Source of the DNA: Candidatus Rifleibacteriota bacterium
GTDB lineage: Bacteria; Muiribacteriota; Ozemobacteria; Ozemobacterales; Ozemobacteraceae
Direction: 5' to 3'
Assembly: GCA_024710355.1 (NCBI GenBank)
Contig: JANJUX010000024.1
Span: 1 to 64,000 of the forward strand
Length of the DNA stretch: 64,000 nucleotides
Of the stretch, positions 26,019 through 34,981 are shown one piece after another. The notes below the pieces were generated by a model. It was not told the origin of the DNA and searched no databases. It saw nothing but the letters and a program-made list of their open reading frames with translations. The position numbers and the translations under genes were made by a program. Positions within the stretch are counted from its first letter, which is position 1. Every line of letters begins with the position of its first letter.

Positions 26019-28001
26019 TCAGCTGTCGCTGCCATAGGCTCCCAGCTGCCCGGATCGGTCAGAGGCATTGATCACCGGTGAACCTGCCTGCAGACGATAA
26101 TCGAAGTTTTCTTCATTACCCCCCACAAAAAGCGGGTCGAGATTTATAATCGCAGCCCCGTTCTGATCACAATTCACGGTGGCCTGCGAATAGCCATAAA
26201 TATTGTTATATGGGTATGACCTGCCGGCACCGCCGGTCTTGTCTTCAATACCAGCCCCGGTATTATGATTTTTACGGTTCACGATAATGCAGTTTCTTAT
26301 TGTTGGCAGGTCTGAGCCTTCAACGATCATACCATTGCCGGCGTCTACCGTCAGATACTGCAGGTCTGCTGCAGCAGCCCCGGTAACAATCCCAGTCTGC
26401 ACCGACTGTATCAGACCATTGCGAATTTTCGCCGGGTGCCGGTCGACGACCCTGAGACCCGTTTCGCGAACTTTTCTCATGTCGAACCTCGACAGTTCGA
26501 GACCCGAGTTGCCGGCAATGATTGCCCCGGCAGCGACATTCACGGCCTTAAGGTCTGTTACGGTGCAGTTAAAGGTGTTTTCTACCGTCAGAGCAGTCTG
26601 ACAGTCTTCCACATTGAGCCCTGCAACAACTGTTCCGCTGGCAGTCTGCAAAGAAAAACCCGTCTGGCAGAACCTGACAGAAACACTGGCGATTTCAACT
26701 GTCGAGCTGTAAATAGTAAATGCCCTCTCAGCACCAGAAATTTCAATATTCTTCAGCACGCTGCCCTGCTGCCCGACAGCAGCTACCAGGCGTATGCCAT
26801 CCCAGTCAGTTCTTGTCGGCACTCCAGAGGCAGAAATCATGCGAATCGGCTCGGCATCGCTGCCAGCCGCGACAATAGTACCTTCAACGATCAGCTCACA
26901 GACACTCGGGCGAAAACCGGAACTGCCATTGTCTTCGGCTGCAAAACGGACAACGCAGCCTGCTTCGATTGTCAAAGTCCGACCGGCCGGCACAATAAGA
27001 TCGCCATTGAGACTGACCGGGCTCCAGGATTTTTTCCAGGTGATATCTTCAGTGATGCGGCCTCCGGCAACAATGCTCACCAGAGGACTCATGGGGGAAG
27101 CATTGCCATCGAGATCTACAGTCTGCATTCCGTATTGATAAATGCGGCCAGGTATCGCCGTTTCATCAACCAATGAATTCTGTGCTGCAAAAATCTCACT
27201 TTCAGTCTTTAGCAATTTTAAAGAACCGTAGTTTTCACTTCTGAAAAGCTTGAAGCCCGAGGCCGGGTCAACTCCGGTATAGCTCCAGCTGAGAACCGGA
27301 CCGTTGTTTCCCTGGGCTACTTTCAAATAGTCGATCACGGCAGGCGCGCCCTGCAGATCACCGAACGGAACCGTTTTGAATGAACCGGGTTCTGCTGTAT
27401 AACGCCGCCCGTCAACTGTGGTCCCCTGAAGGTCGTAAAGATATTCAGAACCGGCAAACAGGTTAGGCAACACAATCTGATGCGAAGAGAGGGCCGCAGT
27501 CGGAGGCAGCTGAATTCTGGCCCCGGTCTTTTCGCGCCAGCCAATCAGAATCGACATCGGCTCCTTGCAGGTTACATCGATTACGGCCCGGTTGCTTTCG
27601 CGCACGGCGACCGCATGCGTAATCATGTTGTCAATTGGCTCAACAACGATACTGACGCCTTCAAGAACCTGACCATAAGAGATTTCTACAGTTTTTGACG
27701 CAAGATAATAACCGCTTCGCTGCACGCTGAGGCGATGAGAGCCGACATCGAGCGAGGTAAACTCAAAATGCCCGTTCTTGTCAGTCTCAGCCTTGAACAG
27801 AGAGCGATGCGAGGCTATAACAGCGCCAACCACGGGGTTTTTGAGGGTGTCGCGAACGGTGCCATTTACAGAACCCCGCTGCGTGTGCATTTTATTCTCA
27901 CAGCCAGAAGCGGCCAGCAGGATCAGAAGCAAAGAAAAGGCCAGAAGCGCTTTTCCCGAAAATATGACAGTGGTAACTGCACGGTTAAACTGGCGGATCA
28001 T
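26019..28001 (-). CDS. Lipoprotein with regulatory-like, Fn3-like and beta-helix regions (paralogue 1)
   Basis: A 660-residue predicted lipoprotein (LLAASGC, Cys34). After the lipid anchor comes a carboxypeptidase-regulatory-like beta sandwich (GSVNGTVRDTLKNPVVGAVI), then one or two Fn3-like domains. A right-handed parallel beta-helix follows, starting at LNGDLIVPAGRTLTIEAG and WDGIRLV, with repeated short strands such as VEDCQTALTVENTFNCTVTD. Such helices bind or cleave polysaccharide, but I see no catalytic signature. It is the last of three tandem paralogues; its ATG overlaps the stop of the preceding one by four bases. Surface or periplasmic location is expected. Confidence 0.82.
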   Translation of the reverse strand: MIRQFNRAVTTVIFSGKALLAFSLLLILLAASGCENKMHTQRGSVNGTVRDTLKNPVVGAVIASHRSLFKAETDKNGHFEFTSLDVGSHRLSVQRSGYYLASKTVEISYGQVLEGVSIVVEPIDNMITHAVAVRESNRAVIDVTCKEPMSILIGWREKTGARIQLPPTAALSSHQIVLPNLFAGSEYLYDLQGTTVDGRRYTAEPGSFKTVPFGDLQGAPAVIDYLKVAQGNNGPVLSWSYTGVDPASGFKLFRSENYGSLKLLKTESEIFAAQNSLVDETAIPGRIYQYGMQTVDLDGNASPMSPLVSIVAGGRITEDITWKKSWSPVSLNGDLIVPAGRTLTIEAGCVVRFAAEDNGSSGFRPSVCELIVEGTIVAAGSDAEPIRMISASGVPTRTDWDGIRLVAAVGQQGSVLKNIEISGAERAFTIYSSTVEIASVSVRFCQTGFSLQTASGTVVAGLNVEDCQTALTVENTFNCTVTDLKAVNVAAGAIIAGNSGLELSRFDMRKVRETGLRVVDRHPAKIRNGLIQSVQTGIVTGAAAADLQYLTVDAGNGMIVEGSDLPTIRNCIIVNRKNHNTGAGIEDKTGGAGRSYPYNNIYGYSQATVNCDQNGAAIINLDPLFVGGNEENFDYRLQAGSPVINASDRSGQLGAYGSDS

Positions 28002-29983
28002 AATCGCGAAACTCCGTATCTGCCCAGCTCTGAGCCATAAATATCCTGAAGTTTCAGAGTCGATTCAGACATCAGTCGATAGTCGTAGGGATTTCCGGCA
28101 GCAAACTTAGGATCAATTGAAAGCGCCCCGGTTGAACCAGAACAGCCACGATAATTTTCGGCAAAACCATAGACATTGTTAAAGCCATACTCAGGCATAA
28201 ACACTGTCAGGTTCTCAATCCCGACCGAGCCTTTCTGATAGCGGTCAACAACAATATTGTTCTGTATGGTGACGTTACCCGCTTTGACCAGAATGCCGTT
28301 TCTGGCATCGATGGTCACATGATCGATATAGTTGTCGTATGAATGCAGAATGTTGTCACAGACGATGCCGCTGCCTTCATGGCTTACAATCAGGGTTCTG
28401 ATTATACGATTGCGGCCCCAGATTCCTTTAATGCCAACCGCAGTTGCGTAGATGTCGCAGTCTTTGACAATGACCTGATCTTCATTTTTGTCGGTCGAGG
28501 TGACTATGCCGGTATGAACCTCGGAAAAAAGCCCGTTCTCAACGGTCAGTCTGCGACAGTTCTTAAGTTCGAGAGCCACCGAAGCGATCTCGTTGAAGCG
28601 GCATGAAGAAAGACTCATTACTTCGCGAATGCCATCGAGGCGCAATCCATACTGCGAATATGATATCTCAAGATTGCTGATGCGCATGTTAAGGGCCGCG
28701 ACATCAAGGGCATAACCATTGCAGCCAAACAGTCTTGCATGACTGATATCTGAAATACCCGTCTGCGACGACAGAATTCTGATACCGGCCCAGTGGTCAC
28801 GTCTGCCCGAGCCGTTCAACGGTGCAAAAACCACCGGAGACTCAGCGCTGCCAACGATCTCGATGCGGCCCTGAACAGTGATTTCAACCCTCTGTTCATC
28901 AGAGCCGGCGGCAAGCGAGTCGGTTTCGCTGACGAGAATTTCGGTGCCGGCTTCGATCACCAGGCTTGCGCCCGCCGCCACAATCAGGTCTGAATAGAGC
29001 CTGACCGGCGAATCAGCAAGGGTCAGAACCGTTGTCTGACTGATAACGCCCGGAATAAAAACCATTTCAGAGACAGTCGCCTCTGATTCAGCCCCGAGAC
29101 TATTAACAGCTTTCAGAGCATATCTACAGAAACTGCCGGTCACCGCTGCCCTGTCAACGTGGCTGACTGCCCGGGCATCGATAATGTTTTCATTTATTTT
29201 AAGCCATTCACCACCTTTAACCTGGCGGTAAAGGTTGTAACTGGCCGCCGGGAACCCTGAAGCGGCATGCTGCCACTCAACTTCTACGGCACCAAGGGCA
29301 GTAAACGGGCGAATATTGAGGCTGGCCGGCGCAGAAGGCCTATCGGCCCCCTCTGTTTTGAACGAATAATCATAAGAAAAATAGCTGGCGTTTTTCTCAT
29401 CGAGATACTGCACCCTGAAATGGTAAAGGGTTTCTGGCAGCAGACCTTCAATAACCAGGCGATGTTCGTTTGCTGGTCTCTGTTCGCGAATCAGGCTGCC
29501 ATAAAAAATGGTTGTACCATATTCGACATTGCAGATTACGCTTTTATATGTGTTCCAGGAAATCTCGGCGCTGGTCGAAGCGGTTTTAACAACCTTGACG
29601 TCGCTGATACGGTTTGGAGCATTGGCCTTGTCGAGTCTTATAAAGTCGAGAACCGTTGAATCACCGGACTTAATCTCGATCTGCCGTTCTTCAATGGCAA
29701 AATCCGGATGAAGTATGACGATATTATTGATGCCGGCCGGCAGTTCGGAGAGATAGAAACCGCCGTCAAGGCCACTCAAAACCTTTTCACGTTCGGCAAA
29801 AATCGAAAAGACCTCAGCATTGACAACCGCGTTGCCCGAAGCATCGATAACCCGACTGTGCAGACTTCCGGTCTGCGACTGCCGCAGCCCACAACCGGTC
29901 AGACCGGCCAGAGACAAGAAAATTGCCAGCAGAGCAGCCGGCAAAAGAAGATTTCTGATGCTGATTTTTTCAGTCAGGAACAT
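27998..29983 (-). CDS. Lipoprotein with regulatory-like, Fn3-like and beta-helix regions (paralogue 2)
   Basis: A 661-residue paralogue of its two neighbours with the same order of parts: signal and lipobox (LAGLTGC, Cys31), a regulatory-like sandwich (GSLHSRVIDASGNAVVNAEV), and an Fn3 region with the typical LPETLYHFRVQYLD strand. An Fn3-like linker follows, and then a beta-helix beginning at LYSDLIVAAGASLVIEAGTE. The C-terminal YGFNNVYGFAENY motif corresponds to YPYNNIYGYSQ in paralogue 1. AGGAG sits six bases before the ATG, inside the last codons of paralogue 3, so translation is coupled. Confidence 0.82.
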   Translation of the reverse strand: MFLTEKISIRNLLLPAALLAIFLSLAGLTGCGLRQSQTGSLHSRVIDASGNAVVNAEVFSIFAEREKVLSGLDGGFYLSELPAGINNIVILHPDFAIEERQIEIKSGDSTVLDFIRLDKANAPNRISDVKVVKTASTSAEISWNTYKSVICNVEYGTTIFYGSLIREQRPANEHRLVIEGLLPETLYHFRVQYLDEKNASYFSYDYSFKTEGADRPSAPASLNIRPFTALGAVEVEWQHAASGFPAASYNLYRQVKGGEWLKINENIIDARAVSHVDRAAVTGSFCRYALKAVNSLGAESEATVSEMVFIPGVISQTTVLTLADSPVRLYSDLIVAAGASLVIEAGTEILVSETDSLAAGSDEQRVEITVQGRIEIVGSAESPVVFAPLNGSGRRDHWAGIRILSSQTGISDISHARLFGCNGYALDVAALNMRISNLEISYSQYGLRLDGIREVMSLSSCRFNEIASVALELKNCRRLTVENGLFSEVHTGIVTSTDKNEDQVIVKDCDIYATAVGIKGIWGRNRIIRTLIVSHEGSGIVCDNILHSYDNYIDHVTIDARNGILVKAGNVTIQNNIVVDRYQKGSVGIENLTVFMPEYGFNNVYGFAENYRGCSGSTGALSIDPKFAAGNPYDYRLMSESTLKLQDIYGSELGRYGVSRL

Positions 29984-31982
29984 CTTCTGCTCCTATGGTT
30001 TCATAGTCATAACCGGCACCCTTAACCGGGCTTCCAGAAGAGGGCTTATAATTGAAACCTTCATTCAGCAGACTGGCGAATGGGTCGCCGCCCTGCAGAC
30101 CCGGGCCGGCAAGTTCTGTAAAACTGAGATCGCCGGAATATCCGGTCAGAGCCGTGCCATCAGAGTTGGCATATTTGCGGTTACCGGCGGCATTCCAGAT
30201 CCCGTTGTTCTGAATAAACTGGGTATTTGTCGCGGTAGAAGGGTTATACGGAACACTGCCACTGTACATAATACCGACGCCGTTGCGGCTGTTGTCAGCA
30301 AGAACCAGATTACTTCTGACAACCGCCTGGGCAGTTTCTTTTATTTCAATGCCAACGTTGGCCTGAACCGTGTTGCGACGAACTTCGTCTTTACCACGAC
30401 AGATGATGCCAATGCCGCCAAAGCCGTGACCAATTATGTTGTATCTGGCTTTTGAGGCAGCTTCACGATTTCCAAGATCGATGCCGCAAGCACCAGAAAG
30501 GCTTATGCGGTTGCGCTCGATTTCGGCAAGTTTGTTATCGAGGCAGATGATGCTGTTTATGCACCTGCTGATCTGACAGTCGAGTATCTGAACTTTCACC
30601 TGGTTGTTCTGCAGGTCGATGCCAGAACCACAGGTTTCGATAGTCAAACTGCGAAAAGCCTGATCGCGCCGGGCCGATGTCATCTTGACCGCCGCCTGCC
30701 GGCAGCTGTTAAAAGACGATTCTTTAATCTCCGGCAGACCGGCGACCCCGTTGATGCCGTTTTGCGCATACGAAAGACGCAAACCTTTGATCAGACTGGC
30801 CCCGAGATCTGAAATATTTTCAAAAGTAATGCCATTCCAGTCACCAGGCTGCGGGGAAACTGCCGACGAGGTCATGGTAACCGGCTGCAGCAAAGTGCCC
30901 TGAATCATCAGGGTACCCTGAACGCGAATATCAACGAGGTCACCGGCGGAGTCGGAATCCCACTGGTCACCCTTTGCAATCGCGACCGTAACCCCCTTGT
31001 CGATAATCAGACTGGCGTTGGCTGCAATCGTTAGATCGCCGGTGAGATGATAAGGTGATTCCTGACTTGTCCAGACAGAGTTGGTGGTCATAACGCCGGG
31101 CATCACAAACGCTTCGAGGTTTGAAGGTGACGATTCGTCGCCCGATCCGGAAAGCCTGGTGACCCGGTAATAATATTTAATGCCGGCCAGAACCTCGTTA
31201 TCAATATACGTATTCTGGTGAGTCACTGTTCCGAGGCGGTTGAAAGGCCCCTGCGCCGTATTCGATTTATGAACGGCAAAACCGGCAAAGTCGGCACCGG
31301 CATCAGAATTCCAGTTAAGTACGATTGCATTGCTGTTTGCAGCTTTGCTTAGCTTCAGGCCTGTCGGTGGTTCACCCCGTGTGGTAACGAGAGTATTAAA
31401 GGTTTTCACTTCTGATTCAAGCCGCCGACCGGTTTTGTCGATCGCAACGCATTTAAACCTGTAACTTGAAGCAGGTATCAGGTCGGTCAATTCATACTGG
31501 TGCAGAAAAACAAGCTCGGCATCGGTCGGAGTGGTTTTGTCAAACAGAGCGTTGATGCCATAACTGACACTGGCACGCGCCTGAAATTTCGTATAGAAGG
31601 TTATTCTCGCCCGGCTCGAAGTAACTCCGGTAACCTGAACATCATAGATTTCACTGTCAGCGGGCAGAGCGAAATTAACCCCAGTGACAGTTTCACCGCT
31701 CACTACTTCGACATTCTGTCTCTGACTCTGGTAGTTCTCACGAGCCGCAGTGATTTCTGTAAGCTGTGGAGTCAATGAAGTCAGCACCCACTTGCCGTAA
31801 ACGTCGGAAAAGGTTGCAGCTTCGGTGGTATAAACTTTAACCGCGCTTAACGGATTTCCTGATGAATCGGTTACAAGACCGGTAATGCTGCCACGCGCCG
31901 GCGAGTCTGTATTCATACAGCCAGCATGTGACATGAGGGCAATAATCAATAAGAAAATGGCAATAAGTCTGATTTTTTTCAT
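29970..31982 (-). CDS. Lipoprotein with regulatory-like, Fn3-like and beta-helix regions (paralogue 3)
   Basis: The first gene of the three-gene run, 670 residues, with lipobox SHAGC (Cys22) and the sandwich GSITGLVTDSSGNPLSAVKV. Two Fn3-like regions follow (ASSYRFKCVAIDKTGRR and IKYYYRVTRLSGSGDESSPS). The beta-helix is introduced by YHLTGDLTIAANASLIIDKG and WNGITFEN. The C-terminal end differs most from the other two. It overlaps the next gene by 14 bases. It is divergent from the aminotransferase gene, and the 140 bases between them must hold both promoters; I see no convincing consensus for this one. Confidence 0.82.
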   Translation of the reverse strand: MKKIRLIAIFLLIIALMSHAGCMNTDSPARGSITGLVTDSSGNPLSAVKVYTTEAATFSDVYGKWVLTSLTPQLTEITAARENYQSQRQNVEVVSGETVTGVNFALPADSEIYDVQVTGVTSSRARITFYTKFQARASVSYGINALFDKTTPTDAELVFLHQYELTDLIPASSYRFKCVAIDKTGRRLESEVKTFNTLVTTRGEPPTGLKLSKAANSNAIVLNWNSDAGADFAGFAVHKSNTAQGPFNRLGTVTHQNTYIDNEVLAGIKYYYRVTRLSGSGDESSPSNLEAFVMPGVMTTNSVWTSQESPYHLTGDLTIAANASLIIDKGVTVAIAKGDQWDSDSAGDLVDIRVQGTLMIQGTLLQPVTMTSSAVSPQPGDWNGITFENISDLGASLIKGLRLSYAQNGINGVAGLPEIKESSFNSCRQAAVKMTSARRDQAFRSLTIETCGSGIDLQNNQVKVQILDCQISRCINSIICLDNKLAEIERNRISLSGACGIDLGNREAASKARYNIIGHGFGGIGIICRGKDEVRRNTVQANVGIEIKETAQAVVRSNLVLADNSRNGVGIMYSGSVPYNPSTATNTQFIQNNGIWNAAGNRKYANSDGTALTGYSGDLSFTELAGPGLQGGDPFASLLNEGFNYKPSSGSPVKGAGYDYETIGAEDVPD

Positions 31983-32122
31983 TCAGACATACTTTTCGGT
32001 ATTTTTTACACTAAACATTAGAAACAAAAGATTGAAAGAAAAGGGTGATTAGAGTTACATTCTTTTGATACGCACGCTTGTAATTCGAGCACAACAAAAG
32101 AATTCCGGAAAGGAAACTGGTA

Positions 32123-33361
32123 ATGAAGAAGATTTCTGTCAGAGCCCGCGACATGCAGGCATCACCAATCCGCAAGCTCATCCCACTCGCCGTAGCAGCA
32201 CGCAAGAAGGGCGTAAACGTTTTCCCGCTCAATATCGGCCAGCCCGATATTCCGACCCCGAAACCGATCCGGGATGCAATTCGTAATTTCGACCAGGAAG
32301 TTCTTGCCTACAGCCCGTCTCAGGGCGAAGATTTTCTCGTTGAAGCTTTTGCGGGTTATTACAAACAGAACAATATCGATATCGCCGCTGAAGATATCAT
32401 CGTTACCACCGGCGGCAGCGAAGCCATCTTTTTTGCTTTTCTGTCTATCTGTGATGCGGGCGACGAAGTAATCGTCTTTGAACCTTTTTACACCAACTAC
32501 AACGGCATTGCCTTCGAAACCGGTGTCAAACTCAAAGCCCTGACCACCTATGCCGAAGACGGTTTTCAGCTACCCCCGGCAGCTGCCATTGAAAAGGCGA
32601 TCACAGACCGCACCCGTGCCATTCTCATCTGTAACCCCAACAACCCCACCGGCACGGTTTACTCACGCCAGACCCTCGAAGAACTTGCAGCCGTCGCCAA
32701 AAAGCACAATGTTTATATAATTTCAGACGAAGTTTACCGTGAATTCACCTATGACGGCCTGCAGCACACTTCAATTCTGCAGATACCGGGCATGAGCCAG
32801 CACGCGATTCTCATCGACAGCATCTCCAAGCGCTATTCAGCCTGTGGTGCCCGTATAGGTCTCATCGCCAGTCGTAACCGTGAAGTAATGGGAGCCTGCA
32901 TGAAGTTTGCCCAGGCCCGCCTCAGCTCGCCGACTATCGAACAGTGGGGCGCCAGAGCCGGCATCCTCATGGATCCTTCTTATTTTCAGCCCATTCTCGA
33001 TGAATATCAGCGCCGCCGCGATGCAGTAATGGCCGGTCTGGCGAAAATCCCCGACGTTGTCTGCAAAACTCCAACCGGGGCCTTTTACGTTATTGCCAAA
33101 CTGCCGATAAAGAATGCAGACCGCTTTGCGGCATGGCTGCTCACTGATTTTGTACACGACGGCAGTTCGGTTCTGGTAGCTCCGGCGGCCGGGTTCTACG
33201 TCAACCCCGGCCTGGGTCTCGATGAAATACGAATCAGCTACGTTCTCGAAGTCGCCAAGCTTGAAAAAGCCATGGATGCACTTGCAGTCGCAGTGAATCA
33301 GTTCCGGCGCCTCGAAGAAAAAGAAAACCAGCAGGAGAAAACCGCCTCTGCCAATGCCTGA
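32123..33361 (+). CDS. Class I/II pyridoxal-phosphate aminotransferase
   Basis: A 412-residue fold-type I aminotransferase. NPNNPTGTVYS binds the cofactor ring, SDEVYREF carries the Asp/Tyr pair, and SISKRYSACGARIG contains the Schiff-base Lys236 and the phosphate-binding Arg. It would transfer amino groups between an amino acid such as aspartate and 2-oxoglutarate in the cytoplasm. Substrate specificity cannot be read from sequence. It overlaps the dUTPase gene by eight bases and lies close to dapB, so a role in aspartate or lysine metabolism is a reasonable guess. Confidence 0.9.
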   Translation: MKKISVRARDMQASPIRKLIPLAVAARKKGVNVFPLNIGQPDIPTPKPIRDAIRNFDQEVLAYSPSQGEDFLVEAFAGYYKQNNIDIAAEDIIVTTGGSEAIFFAFLSICDAGDEVIVFEPFYTNYNGIAFETGVKLKALTTYAEDGFQLPPAAAIEKAITDRTRAILICNPNNPTGTVYSRQTLEELAAVAKKHNVYIISDEVYREFTYDGLQHTSILQIPGMSQHAILIDSISKRYSACGARIGLIASRNREVMGACMKFAQARLSSPTIEQWGARAGILMDPSYFQPILDEYQRRRDAVMAGLAKIPDVVCKTPTGAFYVIAKLPIKNADRFAAWLLTDFVHDGSSVLVAPAAGFYVNPGLGLDEIRISYVLEVAKLEKAMDALAVAVNQFRRLEEKENQQEKTASANA

Positions 33362-33806
33362 ACAGACCAGACCGACCGTCGAAATTCAGGTTGAAAAAAT
33401 CCCTGGAGTGGCCATGCCCGCCATGGCCACTCCGGGTTCAGCTGGCTACGACCTTTGCGCCAGCCGACACACGGTAATCGCGCCCCACAAATTCGCAATG
33501 GTCCCGACCGGGCTGCGCATAGCAATGCCACACGGTCTTGAAGCCCAGGTAAGGCCCAGATCCGGCCTGGCGGCAAAACATGGTGTAACGGTATTGAATG
33601 CGCCGGGCACCATTGACAGCGATTATCGCGGCGAAATCTGTGTAATTCTGATCAATCACGGCGACAATGAGTTCGTCATCGAACCGGGCATGCGTATCGC
33701 CCAGATGGTTTTTGCAAAAGTTACCGAGGTCGAATTCCGGGTCTGCAACGAGCTTGGGTCTTCTGACCGGGGCGAAGGCGGGTTCGGGTCAACCGGCGTC
33801 AGATAG
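33354..33806 (+). CDS. dut: dUTP diphosphatase
   Basis: A trimeric dUTPase of 150 residues with all five conserved motifs: GSAGYDL (I), RPRSGLA (II), GTIDSDYRGE with the catalytic Asp and uracil-binding Tyr (III), RIAQMV (IV), and the Gly-rich RGEGGFGSTG (V) that closes over the active site. It hydrolyses dUTP to dUMP, preventing uracil incorporation and feeding dTMP synthesis. It starts inside the end of the aminotransferase gene and is 18 bases from dapB. Confidence 0.96.
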   Translation: MPEQTRPTVEIQVEKIPGVAMPAMATPGSAGYDLCASRHTVIAPHKFAMVPTGLRIAMPHGLEAQVRPRSGLAAKHGVTVLNAPGTIDSDYRGEICVILINHGDNEFVIEPGMRIAQMVFAKVTEVEFRVCNELGSSDRGEGGFGSTGVR

Positions 33807-33824
33807 TCTAAACACGAGGTAAAA

Positions 33825-34574
33825 ATGAAGCGAAAAAAAGTTGCAGTAATTGGTTGCGCAGGAAAAATGGGCCAGGTGGTCTGCAGATATCTGCTTTCTC
33901 ATAACAGCTATGAGCTTGCCGCCGGCATTGACAACGGCCGGGCCGGAGATGATCTTGGCGCGGTCCTTGGTCTCGGCAGCACCGGAATCACCATTTCTCC
34001 AAATCTGCAGACAACCATTTCCGAGTCACACATTGACATCGCTATCGATTTTACGACCCCTGATGCGGTTGTAGCCAATGCTGCGGTCTGCCTTCAGGCC
34101 AAGGTTCCGGTTCTGATCGGCACTACCGGCATCAGCCAGGAAGATCAGGTTAAACTCGACAATCTCGCACAGAAAATGAATACTGCGGTCATGATCGTTC
34201 CGAATTTCGCCATTGGCGCCGTTCTGATGATGGACTTTGCCAAAAGAGCCGCCAGATACATGAAGCAGGTTGAAATCATCGAACTGCATCACCCGCAGAA
34301 GCTCGACAAACCCTCTGGCACGGCCATAAAAACACGCCAGGGCATTCTCGAAGAACTTGGCATAAGCGATGAATCAGCCGCAGAACAGGTTCCGATACAC
34401 TCGGTCAGACTGCCCGGACTGGTCGCACACCAGGAAGTAATTTTTGGTGATATTGGCCAGACCCTCACCATCAGGCACGATTCGCTGAACCGTGATTCAT
34501 TTATGCCCGGTATTGGCATTGCACTCGGGCAAATGCATTCATTTACCGGTCTGAAAGTCGGTCTGGATCTGTAA
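33825..34574 (+). CDS. dapB: 4-Hydroxy-tetrahydrodipicolinate reductase
   Basis: A 249-residue DapB. The N-terminal VIGCAGKMGQ binds NAD(P)H, and IDFTTPDA and IGTTGIS are family motifs. ELHHPQKLDKPSGTA contains the catalytic His pair and Lys. It reduces hydroxytetrahydrodipicolinate in the diaminopimelate/lysine pathway, which supplies peptidoglycan cross-links. It lies downstream of dut in the same direction, probably in one transcript with the aminotransferase. Confidence 0.96.
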   Translation: MKRKKVAVIGCAGKMGQVVCRYLLSHNSYELAAGIDNGRAGDDLGAVLGLGSTGITISPNLQTTISESHIDIAIDFTTPDAVVANAAVCLQAKVPVLIGTTGISQEDQVKLDNLAQKMNTAVMIVPNFAIGAVLMMDFAKRAARYMKQVEIIELHHPQKLDKPSGTAIKTRQGILEELGISDESAAEQVPIHSVRLPGLVAHQEVIFGDIGQTLTIRHDSLNRDSFMPGIGIALGQMHSFTGLKVGLDL

Positions 34575-34652
34575 AAAAATTCGGGTTAAAGCCTGCGAAG
34601 AATTGTGTCGATAGTTCCTCAGGAACATAAAAAGTTCAAAGGAGGCGCAAGC

Positions 34653-34892
34653 ATGATTCTTCCGAATACCCCGCTCTATCAGGCAAAGACCGATGCCGAA
34701 TTCCGTATCAGAATGATCCAGCACATCAAAACCGCGTACAAAGACATTCTGGGAAAAGACGCCAATCTGCTCGATCTGCCCAATGGCCTCGAAATTGTTC
34801 AGGCAAAAATTCAGCAGAGACTGTACGACATGAGCAACGGTCAGATCAATCTCTTCAGAGATGAAGATCGCCGCGAGCAGCTCGCTGCCTGA
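34653..34892 (+). CDS. Small conserved-looking protein of unknown function
   Basis: A 79-residue soluble protein starting MILPNTPLYQAK. The ATG at 34653 is fixed by a near-perfect AAAGGAGG eight bases upstream; a GTG further up would place that site inside the coding region. The chain is helical and charged, with no cysteine, signal peptide or membrane segment. I do not recognise it. The strong ribosome site and the intrinsic terminator that follows show it is a real, well-translated last gene of the run. Confidence 0.65.
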   Translation: MILPNTPLYQAKTDAEFRIRMIQHIKTAYKDILGKDANLLDLPNGLEIVQAKIQQRLYDMSNGQINLFRDEDRREQLAA

Positions 34893-34931
34893 TGCCCTGA
34901 AAAAAGTTTCATCCCCCCTGTAAAGAAAATG

Positions 34932-34966
34932 CCCCGGAGCCAAATGGCTTCGGGGGTTTTCTTTTT
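34932..34966 (+). terminator. Rho-independent terminator
   Basis: CCCCGGAGCC (34932-34941) pairs with GGCTTCGGGG (34946-34955) with one G-U pair and an AAAT loop, then a T-rich tract. It ends the dapB-side transcript just before the convergent ATPase gene. Confidence 0.88.
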
Positions 34967-34981
34967 ATACTGACAAAAAAA

